A stretch of DNA of 64,000 bases from Epichloe hybrida (GCA_019022495.1 JAFEKR010000001.1:2232001-2296000); one strand, 5' to 3'; positions 34,801 through 46,174 are shown, counted from the first letter of the stretch. Notes: generated by a model from the letters alone, not told the origin. Program-made: numbers and translations.

Positions 34801-35427
34801 ATTCACGCCAAGAGCATGAGGGCCATCGAGTGGGATACATCCAAGGGCGACTCCGTACATGCATACATGGTGATCCTCGCGAAAGAGACCATCACGCTAC
34901 ATCGGGTGCTAACGAAACATTTGCCCGATGCGTCAATCCAGATGATCATGACTCCCGTTTTTGCCAGTTACAAGGAACAGCTGGGGGCTCCTCTTCGAGA
35001 AGCAACCCCCAAAACAGAAGCTGGCCAACAAAGGTGAGATGGTTGCCTGTGTTCTACCCCGTAGTTTCTTTCCTGAGCATTTATGATGCTTTATTTCCCG
35101 AGCATGACGGAGTAGCTAGCTAACCTGGAGGAACACAGCATGCTGCAAGACGTGAAATTTTTCTCATTTAAATTAGGCAAGATCGAGGGGTCTGGTGACG
35201 CGGGAGATTTTCTCACAGAGATTGTCAAGTCCAAAGAAGTGAAGCCCAAGACGCCCGAGCCTTTAAAGGCGGAATCTGCGACAGCCGAGAACGAGAAGGA
35301 CGAAGACGACACTGCTGTGGAGTCGAAAGGGGAAACGTCATCATCGTCATCACCGGCGAAGGAGGATGATAAGACCAACGCTCCACCAAGTGTAGATGAC
35401 AAGGAAGCGTCACAGGAAGGCGAATGA
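31840..35427 (+). CDS. VPS54: GARP complex subunit Vps54
   Basis: Four exons (31840-31925, 31984-32117, 32177-35033, 35139-35427) give 1121 residues. The first intron could end at either of two AGs 3 nt apart (AAG or CAG, both in frame); I chose CAG. Residues 1-220 are disordered except NAISTLLQPPIVRTGL and FNPYLAQVG near 75-125. A helical coiled-coil Vps54 N-terminal region follows, and the C-terminal domain has LIPYIREF-like text (TTKHLALASQALSFMATLVPHTREFV cut into its blocks TTKHLALASQ and LVPHTREFV), VDIMSGR and MLQDVKFFSFKLGK. Vps54 with Vps51, Vps52 and Vps53 tethers endosome-derived vesicles at the trans-Golgi network. The last 75 residues are acidic, Ser/Lys-rich and probably disordered. 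Confidence 0.93.
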
Positions 35428-36563
35428 AGTCTACAGCCAAGGGAATTTGTTCACACGAAGCTACATCCGGATGTTTATTCGTGACGAAGGTCGCGGGGGA
35501 GGAGGCATTGTCCAATGTCAGTAATGTGCAAGGGAATTTTGACGAGTTACAAGACATGTACATGTATGGATTTTACAAACAGGCTACGTACAGAGAGAGG
35601 TACGCGGGCAAGAGCAAGTCAAGACGGTGTACGGTGTACGATTGATAGATACCCAGGGAGGGTACTTCCAAAAGCGTAGAAGTAACTTGGCTCAATTGAC
35701 GAGCCATGACGGGTGCTCTGCCATGCCGCATCCAATGGGTAACCTGTGTAGGTACCTGTGTACTCGGAGATGTGTCATCCGTTCCGTCATTCGTTCCGTC
35801 ATCCGTTCCGTCATCCGTCTGGCACGCTCATTCTGTCCAAAGCAGCAGTCTCGACCACCACTAGAGCTCTGTTTGTCCCCCCATAAGCCGCACATGCAGG
35901 AAAGGCACATGCCGCATCCAATGGGTAACCTGTGTAGGTATGTGTACTCGGAGATGATCCGTTCCGTCATTCGTTCCGTCATCCGTTCCGTCATCCGTCT
36001 GGCACGCTCATTCTGTCCATTTAGAGCTCTACCGCACATGCAGGAAAGGCACAGACGCAATGCAGAGATTACTCAAATGCATTTACTTACACGACCTCGT
36101 CTCCATACAAACATGATAGGCCACTCCTGCATTTTCCCAGCCCAACCAGTTCATTCCGACAGTTGTGCTACTGTCCTCTGACGATAGTACGATAGTGTGC
36201 CGTCCCGTGAGTTGAGTTGCCGTGCATTTATTTCATTTCAGTTCGGGGGGCGGGGGGAGCGGTATCTTCCGAGAACCAATTCCCCGAGTGGAAATCCATC
36301 ATCGAATCATGTTTTTTTTTTTTTTTTTTTTTTTTTTAGGCGAAGCACGCTATGAGAATCAAATCATGACACCAATTATGAACAGGTTTCGGCGTTGCTG
36401 TGCGTCGCCCCTCCGTATTAGTACTATACATGATTTTATTTCTATATTTCCCCGACAACGCAACGCTTGTCTGTCAAGGGGGTGGGGGATTATGTTGACG
36501 AAAGACGTCCTTCATTTGTATTGGGAACATGTAAATTTTCTTCTTCTTCTTTTTTTTTTTTTT
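35428..36563. other. Convergent intergenic DNA between VPS54 and ERG20
   Basis: No gene. It contains the 186-bp direct duplication (35723-36055), a T-homopolymer (36310-36338) and the 3' flank of ERG20 with a second T-run (36550-36564). Confidence 0.5.
35723..36055. repeat. Direct duplication of a 186-bp unit with internal CGTTCCGTCATC repeats
   Basis: Copy A (35723-35908) and copy B (35909 to about 36055) both begin ATGCCGCATCCAATGGGTAA and both end with CACATGCAGGAAAGGCAC. Copy B has small internal deletions. Each copy contains three to four head-to-tail units of CGTTCCGTCATC. The long open frames across the repeat arise because the units lack stop codons; I do not regard them as genes. 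Confidence 0.9.
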
Positions 36564-37773
36564 TCACTTGGTCCGCTTGTAAATCTTGTCGAGAAAGACT
36601 TCGAAAACAGCCTTCTTCAGGCCCTCGCTCTCGTCGATGTCGTCAATCATGGAGCGAATCTCGGCAGCCCTCTTCTCCTCGAATTCCTTGTAGCGCTCCT
36701 TGATCTTCATGTCGCTGTACAGCTTCTTGATGACGGCCTCCTTTTCGTCGCTCTTCTGGCCGTAGTTTTCCTCGAGGATCCTGCGCTGCTCGGGCGTGGC
36801 CATCTCGATGGCCTGGTTGACCAGCCACGAGCACTTGTTGTCCTTGATGTCGGTGCCGATCTTGCCGGTGTGCTCCGGCAGGCCGAAGTTGTCGAGGTAG
36901 TCGTCCTGGACCTGGAAGTACTCGCCTAGCGGGATGAGGATGGCCTCGGCCTGCGCGAGGTTCTTGGGCGTGGCGAGGTTGAGCTGGTGCAGGGCCAGCG
37001 CGACGGGCAGGTAGAAGGAGTAGTAGGCCGTCTTGTAGATGACGATGAAGCGGTACTTTTCCATGGAGAAGTTGTCGAGGTCGACCCGGTCCTCTGGCGC
37101 GGTGAGCAGGTCGCACAGCTGGCCCATCTCCGTCTGGAACGTCGTCTCGTGGAAGAGCTCGACCATGTCCACGTAGGCCGGGTGCGAGCGGAAGTACTTC
37201 TTGAGGAGCAGGTAGATGCCCGACTCGAGGACGAAGGCGTCGTTGATGGCGATCATGCCCACGCCCGGCTGGCGGAACCAGCACGGGCTGCCGCGCCGCG
37301 TGACGCTGCCGTCCATGATGTCGTCGGACACGAGGAAGAAGGCCTGCAGGAGCTCCGTCATCCAGCCCAGCGTCGCGGCGAGGAAGTATTCTTCCTCGCC
37401 GAGGGGCCGGCCGACGAGGAGGGAGACTGAGTCCGGGACGGACATGCCGCGGTTGCATTTCCCGCCGAGGGGGTTGGCTCGGAGGTTCTGTTTTCGTATG
37501 CGGGTTGGCGTGTTTTTAGCTTCTTCTTCTTCTTCTTCTTCCTCTTCTCTTGTTTTTTTCTATATGTATATAACATTTTGACACAAGGGAGAAAGGGGGG
37601 GTCGGGTGCCAAGTTTGACAGTCCATCGGCCAGAAGTAGAAGGCTTTACTCACACTCCTCAACCAGTCCAGTTCCGCCGAGGGAAGCTTATACGACCTGG
37701 CATGCTCCAAAATCGCTTCCTCGAGCTTGGGATACACCGACTCGAACTCCTTGAGCGTCGTTTTCTGCGCCAT
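36564..37773 (-). CDS. ERG20: Farnesyl diphosphate synthase
   Basis: Two exons (37773-37654 and 37487-36564, with a 166-nt intron) give 347 residues, the usual fungal length. The first Asp-rich motif DDIMD is at residues 95-99 with Phe-Phe just before it, the arrangement that limits chain length to C15. The second, DDYLD followed by NFG, is at 235-239. [24 protein letters not shown] and the C-terminal YKRTK complete the family pattern. The enzyme condenses DMAPP with two IPP to farnesyl diphosphate in the cytosol, feeding ergosterol, dolichol, prenylation and terpenoids. The start [19 protein letters not shown] matches homologues; an in-frame upstream extension was rejected. Being single and next to housekeeping genes, it looks like the primary-metabolism copy, not part of a cluster. 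Confidence 0.96.
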
Positions 37774-39067
37774 TGTGATCTGAGGGGCTGTACGGGTCCT
37801 GCCGGATATCCTTTTTGCAAATGTCTCTGAAAGAACGAGCAAGTCGACGAGTCCCAACCGGTCTTTGGGGGAGCGGGTGGAGCGGGTGGAGCGGTCAAGC
37901 AGAGAAAAATATTACGGCCGACGACGTTGGTAGTTGGATGGTTGGGTTCAACGAGGGGCACTGGACTGGCCCCGTCTTGTTGAGGTAAGGAGGAAAGGTG
38001 GGGAGGGGGGGGAGGGGGGGGAGGGGGGGGTTGGAAAAATTTGCAATGCATGCGCAATGCGTGCGGGAAACATAATAACAAGCATCGGGGAATTCTTTTC
38101 CTTTTTTCCCGGGGCTCGAAATCAGGCATCACAGAGGCGGTACATGTCGTCTCTACTAAATGCGGCCGAGCGTACATTTATCTCATCATTCACACATGAA
38201 GACCCGACATCTCCTGTGCTGCCGCCTAAACTGCCGCCTAAGCTTGTCGCCTAATAAATGTCGTCGCATAGCAAATGGGCATTGTGCACTGACTGACGGT
38301 CCACTGCCACACGTGTCCATCCGATTCACACACACAAAGTACGCGCACACGTGGAAAGGCACCCAATTTAGCCGCCAGCGATCTGCATCGTAACATGTAG
38401 ATAAGGGGTTCTATTCGGTATCCCTATTCGGTATCCAATCTATAAAGGGGTATAAGGGGCATAAGGGGTATATGTGATCTGAAGGTGATATGTACAGAAA
38501 AGTGACATCGAAAAGTGTGGGGGAAAATTGTTCATCAGTGAAAGTGAGAAGTGTAAAAAAAGAAAAAAGAGAAAAAAAAAGCCTTCTAGTAACGAGAGCC
38601 CGGCCCGTTGCGAATGACAAGGCCACCGACATGGGCAGCTGTCAAGACACACCAAGCCGGTGATTGAATTATGAAGGGAGGGAAAGTGTGTGGTTGGGAC
38701 AAGCACTTGGATTGGCTCGCGCCAGTCAAGTCGTCGCATCCTCGAAGAAAGAAAGAAAGAATAGTAATAGTCGGAACCCCCGAAAAGAAAAAAAAAAGGA
38801 GTCCATTTCCAGCTGCGCCTTTGCTACCAGCAGAAGTTGCTCCATGTTCCCCTGTAACCCATCAGTGTCTCGTGGTCTCGAATCTTGTTTCAAAGACGCG
38901 CGAGGGGTATCCTTCTTTTGTGAATCCAAGTTTGCCGTGTTCCCCTTTTTGTAACCCTTTTTGGTAGTCCTTTTTTTTCGTTCTTTTTGCACTGTTTTGC
39001 ATGTACATCATATCATCATGATTTGGGCGCTTAGCGCGCGACTCTTCTTTTTTTTTTTTTGAGTGCT
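37774..39067. other. Intergenic DNA between ERG20 and the secreted protein at 39068
   Basis: No gene. Near ERG20 there are GGAGCGGGT repeats (37869-37892) and a G-run tract. Further right are an ATAAGGGG repeat (38446-38475) and A- and T-runs (38560-38580, 39049-39061). Confidence 0.5.
37998..38030 (+). promoter_or_regulatory. G-run tract with G-quadruplex potential upstream of ERG20
   Basis: Four G-runs of 4-8 bases are separated by single A residues over about 33 bp, some 225 bp upstream of the ERG20 ATG and on the non-coding strand of that gene. The one-base loops favour a stable G-quadruplex. Any regulatory role is inference. Confidence 0.5.
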
Positions 39068-39574
39068 TTACTGGGCCTGGGCGAAGTTGAGGCCGCTTGA
39101 ACCGGAGCCCAGAGTGGTGATGAGGTCAGACTCTTTGGTGACCTTGGTCTGAACATCATCGGGAAGCCAGTAGGCGTTGTCGCAGGGGAAGACCTCGCAA
39201 CCAGACATGGGCCACTGGCCATCAGCGGGCCACATCTGCTTGACGTTGGCGTGATCCGCAGGGCTGACGATGGCAGAGACGTCGAAGTAGGTCATGTCCT
39301 GCCAGTCGTGGAAGTTGACCTCGCCGAGCATGCCAGGCTTATTCTCCTGACCCTTCTGGACGGCGTAGTAGTTACCCTTCCACTTCTCGGTAGGGAAAGT
39401 GACCTTGGTCTTCTCCTTGTTGCTTACGGTGACGCTCTCGACCTCTGCGTAGCCTACGCTGGGGGTGAAGTGGATAGTACGAGTGGCATTGTCAAGAGTC
39501 CAGAAGGTGACGGAGCTGGCGCTGACGGCAGCAGCGGAGGCAACAAGAGCCAGAACGGAGGTAGCGAACTGCAT
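39068..39574 (-). CDS. Secreted fungal protein, compact Cys-poor beta-rich type
   Basis: An intronless frame of 168 residues has a clear signal peptide at residues 1-19 (MQFATSVLALVASAAAVSA). The mature part reads VTFWTLDNATRTIHFTPS, EVESVTVSNKEKTKVTFP, GNYYAVQ, GMLGEVNFHDWQDMTYFDVS, QMWPADGQWPMSGCEVFPC and AYWLPDD. There are two cysteines (SGCEVFPC), probably a disulphide. I recall close relatives in many ascomycetes, some labelled 'DNase1 protein', but the sequence shows none of the usual DNase I catalytic text, so I assign no enzyme activity. The overall pattern suggests a beta-sandwich extracellular protein (inference). The start is the ATG of the signal peptide; the longer upstream frame has no secretion signal. 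Upstream lie a TATA box and four 13-bp repeats. Confidence 0.85.
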   Translation of the reverse strand: MQFATSVLALVASAAAVSASSVTFWTLDNATRTIHFTPSVGYAEVESVTVSNKEKTKVTFPTEKWKGNYYAVQKGQENKPGMLGEVNFHDWQDMTYFDVSAIVSPADHANVKQMWPADGQWPMSGCEVFPCDNAYWLPDDVQTKVTKESDLITTLGSGSSGLNFAQAQ

Positions 39575-39880
39575 ATTGACTGATTGTTTGTGTGTTTGTG
39601 TTTTTGTGTGTTTCTGTCGTGAGAGTAAAGTGAAAAGATTGTTTGGAGTTGGTTGGTCTCGAGAAGTGGCCTCAGAGATGAGTGATACGGAGCCGAGCCG
39701 TTGTATGGATTGGTTTGTATGTGTTTGGGAATGAGTGCAGAAGCTTATCAAGGATGATGGGCTTCAAAAATGAATGTAAGTCCGAGGACAAAACACGGAA
39801 GCAGTTGATTCAAAAGGATAGTAGTATGGTTGGGGAGAAAGCCACGAGATGGGCATGTTGAACGGGGGCGGGAGGCTTGA

Positions 39881-39886
39881 TTTATA
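39881..39886 (-). promoter_or_regulatory. TATA box of the secreted-protein gene
   Basis: The minus strand reads CTATAAATC around this position, 307 bp upstream of the ATG at 39574. A 13-bp repeat array begins 4 bp further upstream. Confidence 0.5.
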
Positions 39887-39889
39887 GAT

Positions 39890-39945
39890 CTCACCATGGG
39901 CTCTCACCATGGGCTCTCACCATGGGCTCTCACCATGGGCCATGG
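39890..39945. repeat. Four tandem 13-bp units CTCACCATGGGCT next to the TATA box
   Basis: Units begin at 39890, 39903, 39916 and 39929 with essentially no divergence. On the coding strand of the neighbouring gene each reads AGCCCATGGTGAG. Perfect identity and the position directly upstream of the TATA box suggest a recently amplified promoter element. Confidence 0.85.
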
Positions 39946-42900
39946 CGGCACATGGCTCGAGAACAAAGAGTGGCACGGCCGAATTCTGAACAGGACTGAC
40001 TTGTTCTTGGACGTGTGTTTGGTGTCGACTTACGTGGGTCGTGCTGGATGGAGCCACAATTCGAGTTCGAGAACCCAGCAGGAGAAGAGAGAGATGAGAA
40101 CAAGAAGAGCCCACTGAATATCTCCTCCACACCTCCATTCTACTTCCTCGCGATATGTATTTCGACAATTGTCGTGGGGGGGAGTTTGCGCCGGTTCGTT
40201 GGTACCTGAGAAGTCCCTGGGCTCCAACGCCGCCACGCCGCCACGCTGCTGCTTCCGTGTGGTTCGCGATTACCCGTGCATCTGCGGATGAGCACATGTA
40301 GAGTAGAGAGTAATAATGTGTAATCCACAACTTCACAAGTACAAAGCATCTCAGCTTTCGCATGGCTTGCCATATGCCGTCCCACACCAAACTAGTTCCT
40401 CCAATCGACGACGCCGTTGTCCTCACGCATGCTTGTACAACTTGTACGGTGCAGACGACGGCAGATACCTTTTTTTTAATCTTCTGTTTGAATGACGAGC
40501 AGAGAAAACCAAAAAAAAAAAAGGACTGCCTAATCCCAGTCGGGGTGTCGGCCCTCGGGCACCGATCCATTTTAGGGAAAGGTTCCTTCACAAGCTTTTT
40601 TGCTCTGGCGGCAACTTGATCTTGATGAGAATGAATTCCGAGTGTTTTGGAACAGTATCAGTGCCTTCTCCCTCTTCGTGATTCGTTCTCTCGTCCGTTG
40701 TGGCGTGGTCGGCAGGCAGATGGGGCTTTATTATTAGTCGACTACTTGTCGCTGCACTGTGCGGACGGCGGCAGGGCGGCACGGCAGAGCGGGTACTGGC
40801 GAATTTTACAGACGTTGTTGTAATCCGTACGTTCACGGACTGCGCGATGCCAGATCGAGGGGTTTGGATTGAGGGATTGAGTGGGCAGGCAGGCAGGGCC
40901 GCAGGGGTGCCACGCCTGCCTGCCCTGTTGTTCCGACTTCCAAGACACCCCGCCTCGTCGATCCGCCTCGACAACGCAAGGACGCAAGGACGCAAGGACG
41001 CAAGGACGCAAGGACGCAAGGACGGCCATCTCTCGCAGATGCCCGGGCCATCGAATAAAAGCGTCATGACCAGCTTGGGAGTGCGCGCGAGACAGGGAGA
41101 CCAGCAGCTGACTTTGGGAAGAAAACATCTGGTCTGCACAAGCACTGCCACCGTTTCCCTAATTCCCTGATTCCTAATCTCCTAATCTCCTAATTCCCAA
41201 TTCCCCATTCCCAAGCGGACCTGCTTCGTGGCCATCCATTGGCCCGGCCGAAAGCCTCCTGTGCCTGGTACCTGGCATAGCATCCATGTGGCCAACCCTG
41301 ACAGGCTGTCCTCCAGGCACTGTGTGTTGTACGGATCTGTACGGACGCATGTATTACGCGTCTTCCGGTTTGTGGTGTTTGTGGTGCGGTGCGGTGTGCG
41401 GGTCGGCAGGCCCCACTCACCCTCCTCCTCGTCGAGGTGGGGTGTGCAGTCAGTCTGCGGCGACTTTGCAAGTCTGCAAGTGTCCCGGCTGCTAAGTCCA
41501 TGCCAAAGTACCCAGTACCCAGAAAGAAGACTCGTCGGCCGGAGATTTAGTGCGATGTCAGGTACCCGCTACAGCGAATTGGTGCGTCCGTGACCGGTCG
41601 CCAAGGTTGGGGTTACCATGGTGTTTGAGCAGTTTGGCTTGTGTGCGTCCATTTTCACACTCGACCCGTCAGTGTCATCAGTGTCCGCTCCCTTCCAGTC
41701 TGCTCGTCATGGAACCCCCGGGCTTTCGCCAGCAGAAGTGCAGACCGCTCGTTCTGCATTGTACTAGACGCAAGCACTCGATTACATGGCATTGTCCACG
41801 AATCTGCCAACAAGTCAACAAGAATGCCTTGAACCAGCCGTGACTACCTGGCTTGGCCCAATAACCATCACAGCATGAATGAATATGATGAACAATGTAG
41901 CAAGGCCTTCAGTATTCTGGCCCAAGCTGCCCGAGAGACATGGGCCTTGTCTTGAGTGTTGACTATTTGGGCCCACTTCCACACCACCGAAACAGGAAGA
42001 TAATTCCTGACGAGACCGTCAGACTGTCTTCTCTGGGCTTGTCTCGTGGCGATCCCTGATTTGGAAGGCTGCTGCAAAAAGTCCCGCTTCACGTCTTTAG
42101 TATCGCACAAAGAGAATTTTTCAGTCCAGACGGTGGTGATAGTGCAAAGCCAAATCAGCGACGGAGGAAAACTCTTCTTCAAATTCATGAATGCTCGCTG
42201 ATCCAGAATTTTACTTTTGCCCCTCACCCACTGGATGGACGGATGCAGAGGCTTGCTTTTGCGGGCAAACCTCGATGTCATGGATCAGATTTCACATCCT
42301 CGTCAAGCACTTTCTTACCTTGTCCATGCCGGTAATCAGTAAGTGTTGACGGCATATAATAAGGTGTACCATCGCCGAGACGATCACTGCGCCAACCAAA
42401 AGAATCAACGATGATCAAAGGTGATTTTGCTCCGGCCAGCGGTCGATTTAGTGGAAGAGGGGGGAACCATGAGTTGCCGACGGAATATGATAAAAACCAG
42501 ACTCATTGTAGCTATCCGTTGCTCGTTTTGGTGAACTGAGTGCGATATGACAAGTTGGCGTCGTGTGCGAATATGCACTGCAGCAAGACGTTGGCTAGGA
42601 ATCGTGCCGAGCTTGTTTTTCTTCCGTCTTAGCAGAAGAAAAGGTGTGCAAAGGTGCCTGTCTGCCTGCCCTCCTTAATGTGTGCTACAATAGCTTTGTC
42701 CAATATCGTACTTCTGTCGTGGTCTCTCACAAGTGGTGTGGTGAACCTAGCCAAGATAGATGGAACCAGGACAGCTCGCTCATTTACCCAGGCATCACAT
42801 GGAAAGTAATGACGATTTGAAGGAACGTGACACATGAGTCCAATATGCTTTCGACGTGAGCAAGTAGATTTGAGGAGGCACAAAAGAACTGCCGGTTTTT

Positions 42901-45359
42901 TCATCGCCTTTTGCCTCGGATTTGATAAAATGTTGGCCGCTGGGTACAGGTGTAACGTAACAGGCCAGTTAGGATTTCATCGAGATCCAAGAGAAAACCC
43001 CCGTGCGGATCAACGAGGGTGGGAGGATCTCAGCATTTGGGTGCGCCACCCTTATGCCACCCTTATTAGCGAAGACCTTTTGCTCTGTGAACATGGCAGT
43101 TGTTTTCAGGCGAATCAGCAAACTTTGCGTTATTGTTGTTGTGACTTCCCGACAAGAACGACTAGACAAGGCACGAGGCAGCGACTTTCCGCGTTATTAG
43201 TGCATGAAAAATTTGCGTGAAGTGATGGAATAAAGTTCGACGACTATGGGGTGGTGGCCTTGATACCTGGAAAACCAGGCCACACGAAATACCTTCACAT
43301 GCCTTTCCAAGTATGGGCAACGATGAGACGGAACATGAGGCCCGAAAGGTCCTCGGTTGCTGGACGGCGGCGTCCGAAGGGATGGGGATGGCAAAGGGCC
43401 CGAAATCAAGGTGCATCATGTTTGTAGCCTTGCAAGGAAAATATCTCCACGTGTCCATTTATCCATGACGTGAACACAATGGTGCATATCCCGGGGTTCC
43501 AGGTTCCAGACGCCAAGGAGTCCGCAACAGCAAATACCTCGTTCGATAATCCACATTTCAACATTCAAGGCAATGAAAACGCTTGATGACGTGAAGTTCC
43601 TGAGGCAAAAACACCCAGTGATCAGCAAGGCGACTCACTGTCGACCAGCCTGCCCATCATGGGTGAGCAAGTAAACGGACGCGTCCAGTCACTATGGTTT
43701 CTCACCTGATAGCACTGGTTAGACGGGCTCACTATCTGACTCCATGAGTCGGGATGAAGGGTATCTCACTCATGGTTTGTTTCCGCGGTCATCTCTGGTC
43801 AGTCACTGGTCGACATTTACATTGTTGCAAGAAGATCGAAGGCATTCACAATTGGATCACCGCGGCATTGCAGAAAATGGGTTGTCAATAAATTCGAGTC
43901 AGCAAGGGAAGTTGGAAAGTGGAAGGTGGAAAGTGGAAAGTGCGGGCGTCACTCGTCACCCATTGTCGGGAGGAAGAAGAAAAGGGCTGGTGCCTTGTCC
44001 AGACAGTGTTGAGATGGAGTGCGCACAGTCACTGAGCACTGGCTAACTAATAATAACTAATAACCCCTCCTCACCTGGGGATCCCAGATGCCAACTCATG
44101 ATCAAGGCCCAACACGAATGACGCGTCAAAGGTCACTTATGCATAGGCCATCGAAAACTACTTGCGTTCATTGTCGCCACAATTTCCTCATTTGGGATTA
44201 CCACAGACTACAGGCCATGCCTCAATCCAATTGGGCAACCAGAAGCTTGAACTTTCACCGTCGGCCATTCGTCTCAGGACGCCGGGGCTTTGAAATTTGC
44301 CTAGTTGCCCTAAACAAATGTCAAAGGCAATTCAAAAAATTCTGCGCCTAATTGCTCGTCGTGGGGTCCCTCAACAGATTTGATGGAGCGAACACGGCAA
44401 AGTGCGCCGGCATCACTCCGACTACGAATGCGGCCTGGGCAGTTGCATTCCAGTCTCGCAACCGAAGTAGTGTGAACATGCAACTTGAAGGTCGGCCCTC
44501 TTCTCCTTTTGTCGTTCAACAAGCAAGGTACTACTAGCTAACTCAGTTCTCAGCTATGCCAATTACCAGGAACATAGTAATACATAAAGATATGGCCATG
44601 TTTCCCACTATGCCGAAGAGGAGAATATAGAGTTATTCACGCAGACGCCATGCTTCTTTATAGGACAGATATTTTCGGGTGGTTCGACTAGAACAAGGAC
44701 GCTCCATGCTCTAGTATGACTTTCTCAAGTCCATCTGGCCATATCCTTAGGGCGTTGTTCCTGATAAATGAGACTCAGATGGCATCACCACTGGGCAGGG
44801 TCGGATCTATCAAGGTTTCGCCCGCTTTTCTCGAGTTGAATTCAAGCACACGAGAATGATGAGCACAACCGACAAACTTTGGGACTTACGGCGGTTCCCC
44901 ACTCGCATCATCAGACTTTTGGACATTACGAGCCATACTTTGTCTAAAGAAGCATCCCGTCATTCGGGAGTCATCTAGCGCCACGTAGCTGACAGCCGGT
45001 TGCAGAACATTTCTGTTTACAGACTTGCAACTCCGTCCTAAAAAGGCAATTTCCTCTTCCGGTGATGACCTGGACTGGGTCCACCTTTCTTTGGTGCTAT
45101 CTGAGACATTGTCTCAGAGTATCGAACGTCCAAGTCTGCTGCAAGTGCTGCAAGCAGAACTGGCTGGTTGAATACAAAGAAGCAGGATCATCCAGGATTT
45201 AGGACGACTTCATCTTTTTTCCACCAATCCAAGATACAAATATCAGTTCGACCGCCCTCCTGTTCCAACGGTGTCAACGTCAGCAGCGCGTGCAACTCAC
45301 TCCAACTTCATCGACCTTCGCTCAACCCAAATTAATTGTCTATCAAAACCAATAGAAAG
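39946..45359. other. About 5.4 kb with no convincing gene
   Basis: I searched both strands. The longest frames are alternative-frame or low-complexity text without motifs, signal peptides or plausible introns. Features seen: AAGGACGC tandem units (40976-41025), GGAAAGTG-type repeats (43914-43942), and the promoter of the wall-protein gene at the right end. A lineage-specific small gene with several introns could still be hidden here. Confidence 0.45.
40976..41025. repeat. Tandem AAGGACGC octamers
   Basis: Five to six copies of the 8-bp unit GCAAGGAC lie head to tail inside the gene-poor region. They create spurious repetitive frames on both strands. Confidence 0.85.
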
Positions 45360-46174
45360 ATGAGATTCGCTCACTTCTTAGCCATGGCCTCCCTGGCCGC
45401 CACTGGTATGGCCCAGTCATCCAGCACTGCTGCTGAGAGCTCCGCCGCCGAGAGTTCTGCTGCTGCCAGCTCTGCCGCTGCCAGCTCTTCCGCTGAGACT
45501 TCCACTGCTGAGACTTCCGCCGAGAGTTCCACTGCTGAGACTTCCGCCGAGAATTCCACTGCTGAGACTTCCGCCGCTGAGACTTCCACTGCTGAGACTT
45601 CTGCTGCTGAAAGCTCTGCTGCATCCGTCAGCAGCGGGCTCGTCGAGACTGTCTGGACAACTGTCATCAGCACGGCTTTCACGACATACTGCCCTGTAAG
45701 TACTTCACTCTTGTTACAGAAGAAGAGGAAGATAATCCGTTATGTTTGTCGGTGAATCTCCATATGTCGATGAACAGAGAGTTGACAAGTTTTATTAAGG
45801 AACCCACTACTTTCTGTGTTGGCAGCGTCACCTACACCGTCACCGAGCCTACCACGTTGACCATCGCGGACTGTCCTTGTACCGTCACCCAAAATCCCGT
45901 GCCGACCCCCGACAACAACCAGCCTGCTCCTCCCCCTGACAACAAGCCTGCTCCTACTCCTGACAACCAGCCTGCTCCTCCTCCTAACAACCAGCCTGCT
46001 CCTCCTCCTGACAACCAGCCTGCTCCTCCTGCTCCTCCTGCTGAACAAACCACCCCAGCCAGTGGTGGCAATACTGAGCCCGCGAGCTCTCCTGTCGTCA
46101 CTGCTGCTGCCGACAAGGCGAATGCTGGTCTCGGTGCCCTGGCTATTGCTGGTCTCGCCGCCGTCCTCATTTAG
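45360..46174 (+). CDS. GPI-anchored Ser/Thr/Ala-rich cell wall protein (CCG-6-like)
   Basis: Two exons (45360-45695 and 45800-46174) give 236 residues. Residues 1-18 are a signal peptide. Residues 19-90 are a mucin-like repeat of Ala-Glu-Ser-Ser / Thr-Ala-Glu-Thr-Ser units. A conserved module spans the intron: TTVISTAFTTYCP, then EPTTFCVGSVTYTVTEPTTLTI and DCPCTV, with four cysteines. A Pro/Asp/Asn repeat (PAPPPDNQ units) follows, and the protein ends in a hydrophobic stretch (ALAIAGLAAVLI) preceded by small residues, as in GPI attachment signals. The TTYCP...TYTVTEPTTLTIxDCPC module is shared with Neurospora CCG-6-type surface proteins. Cell-surface or wall location with heavy O-glycosylation is inferred. 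The intron (45696-45799) ends at a slightly unusual AAG. Confidence 0.85.

Noticed and set aside
35627..36181. Long overlapping frames with Ile-Arg-Ser-Val and Met-Thr-Glu-Arg repeats
   Set aside because: They arise from the 12-bp units inside the 186-bp duplication, on both strands, without coding features.
36564..37773. Terpenoid biosynthetic cluster around ERG20
   Set aside because: The neighbours are VPS54 and a generic secreted protein. No terpene cyclase, P450 or cluster regulator is present.
40588..41151. 187-codon minus-strand frame with Leu-Arg-Pro-Cys repeats
   Set aside because: The repetitive text comes from the AAGGACGC array; the same array opens frames on both strands.
41868..42281. 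137-codon minus-strand frame with an ATG in the gene-poor island
   Set aside because: No signal peptide, domain or plausible splice extension; the composition is not distinct from chance.
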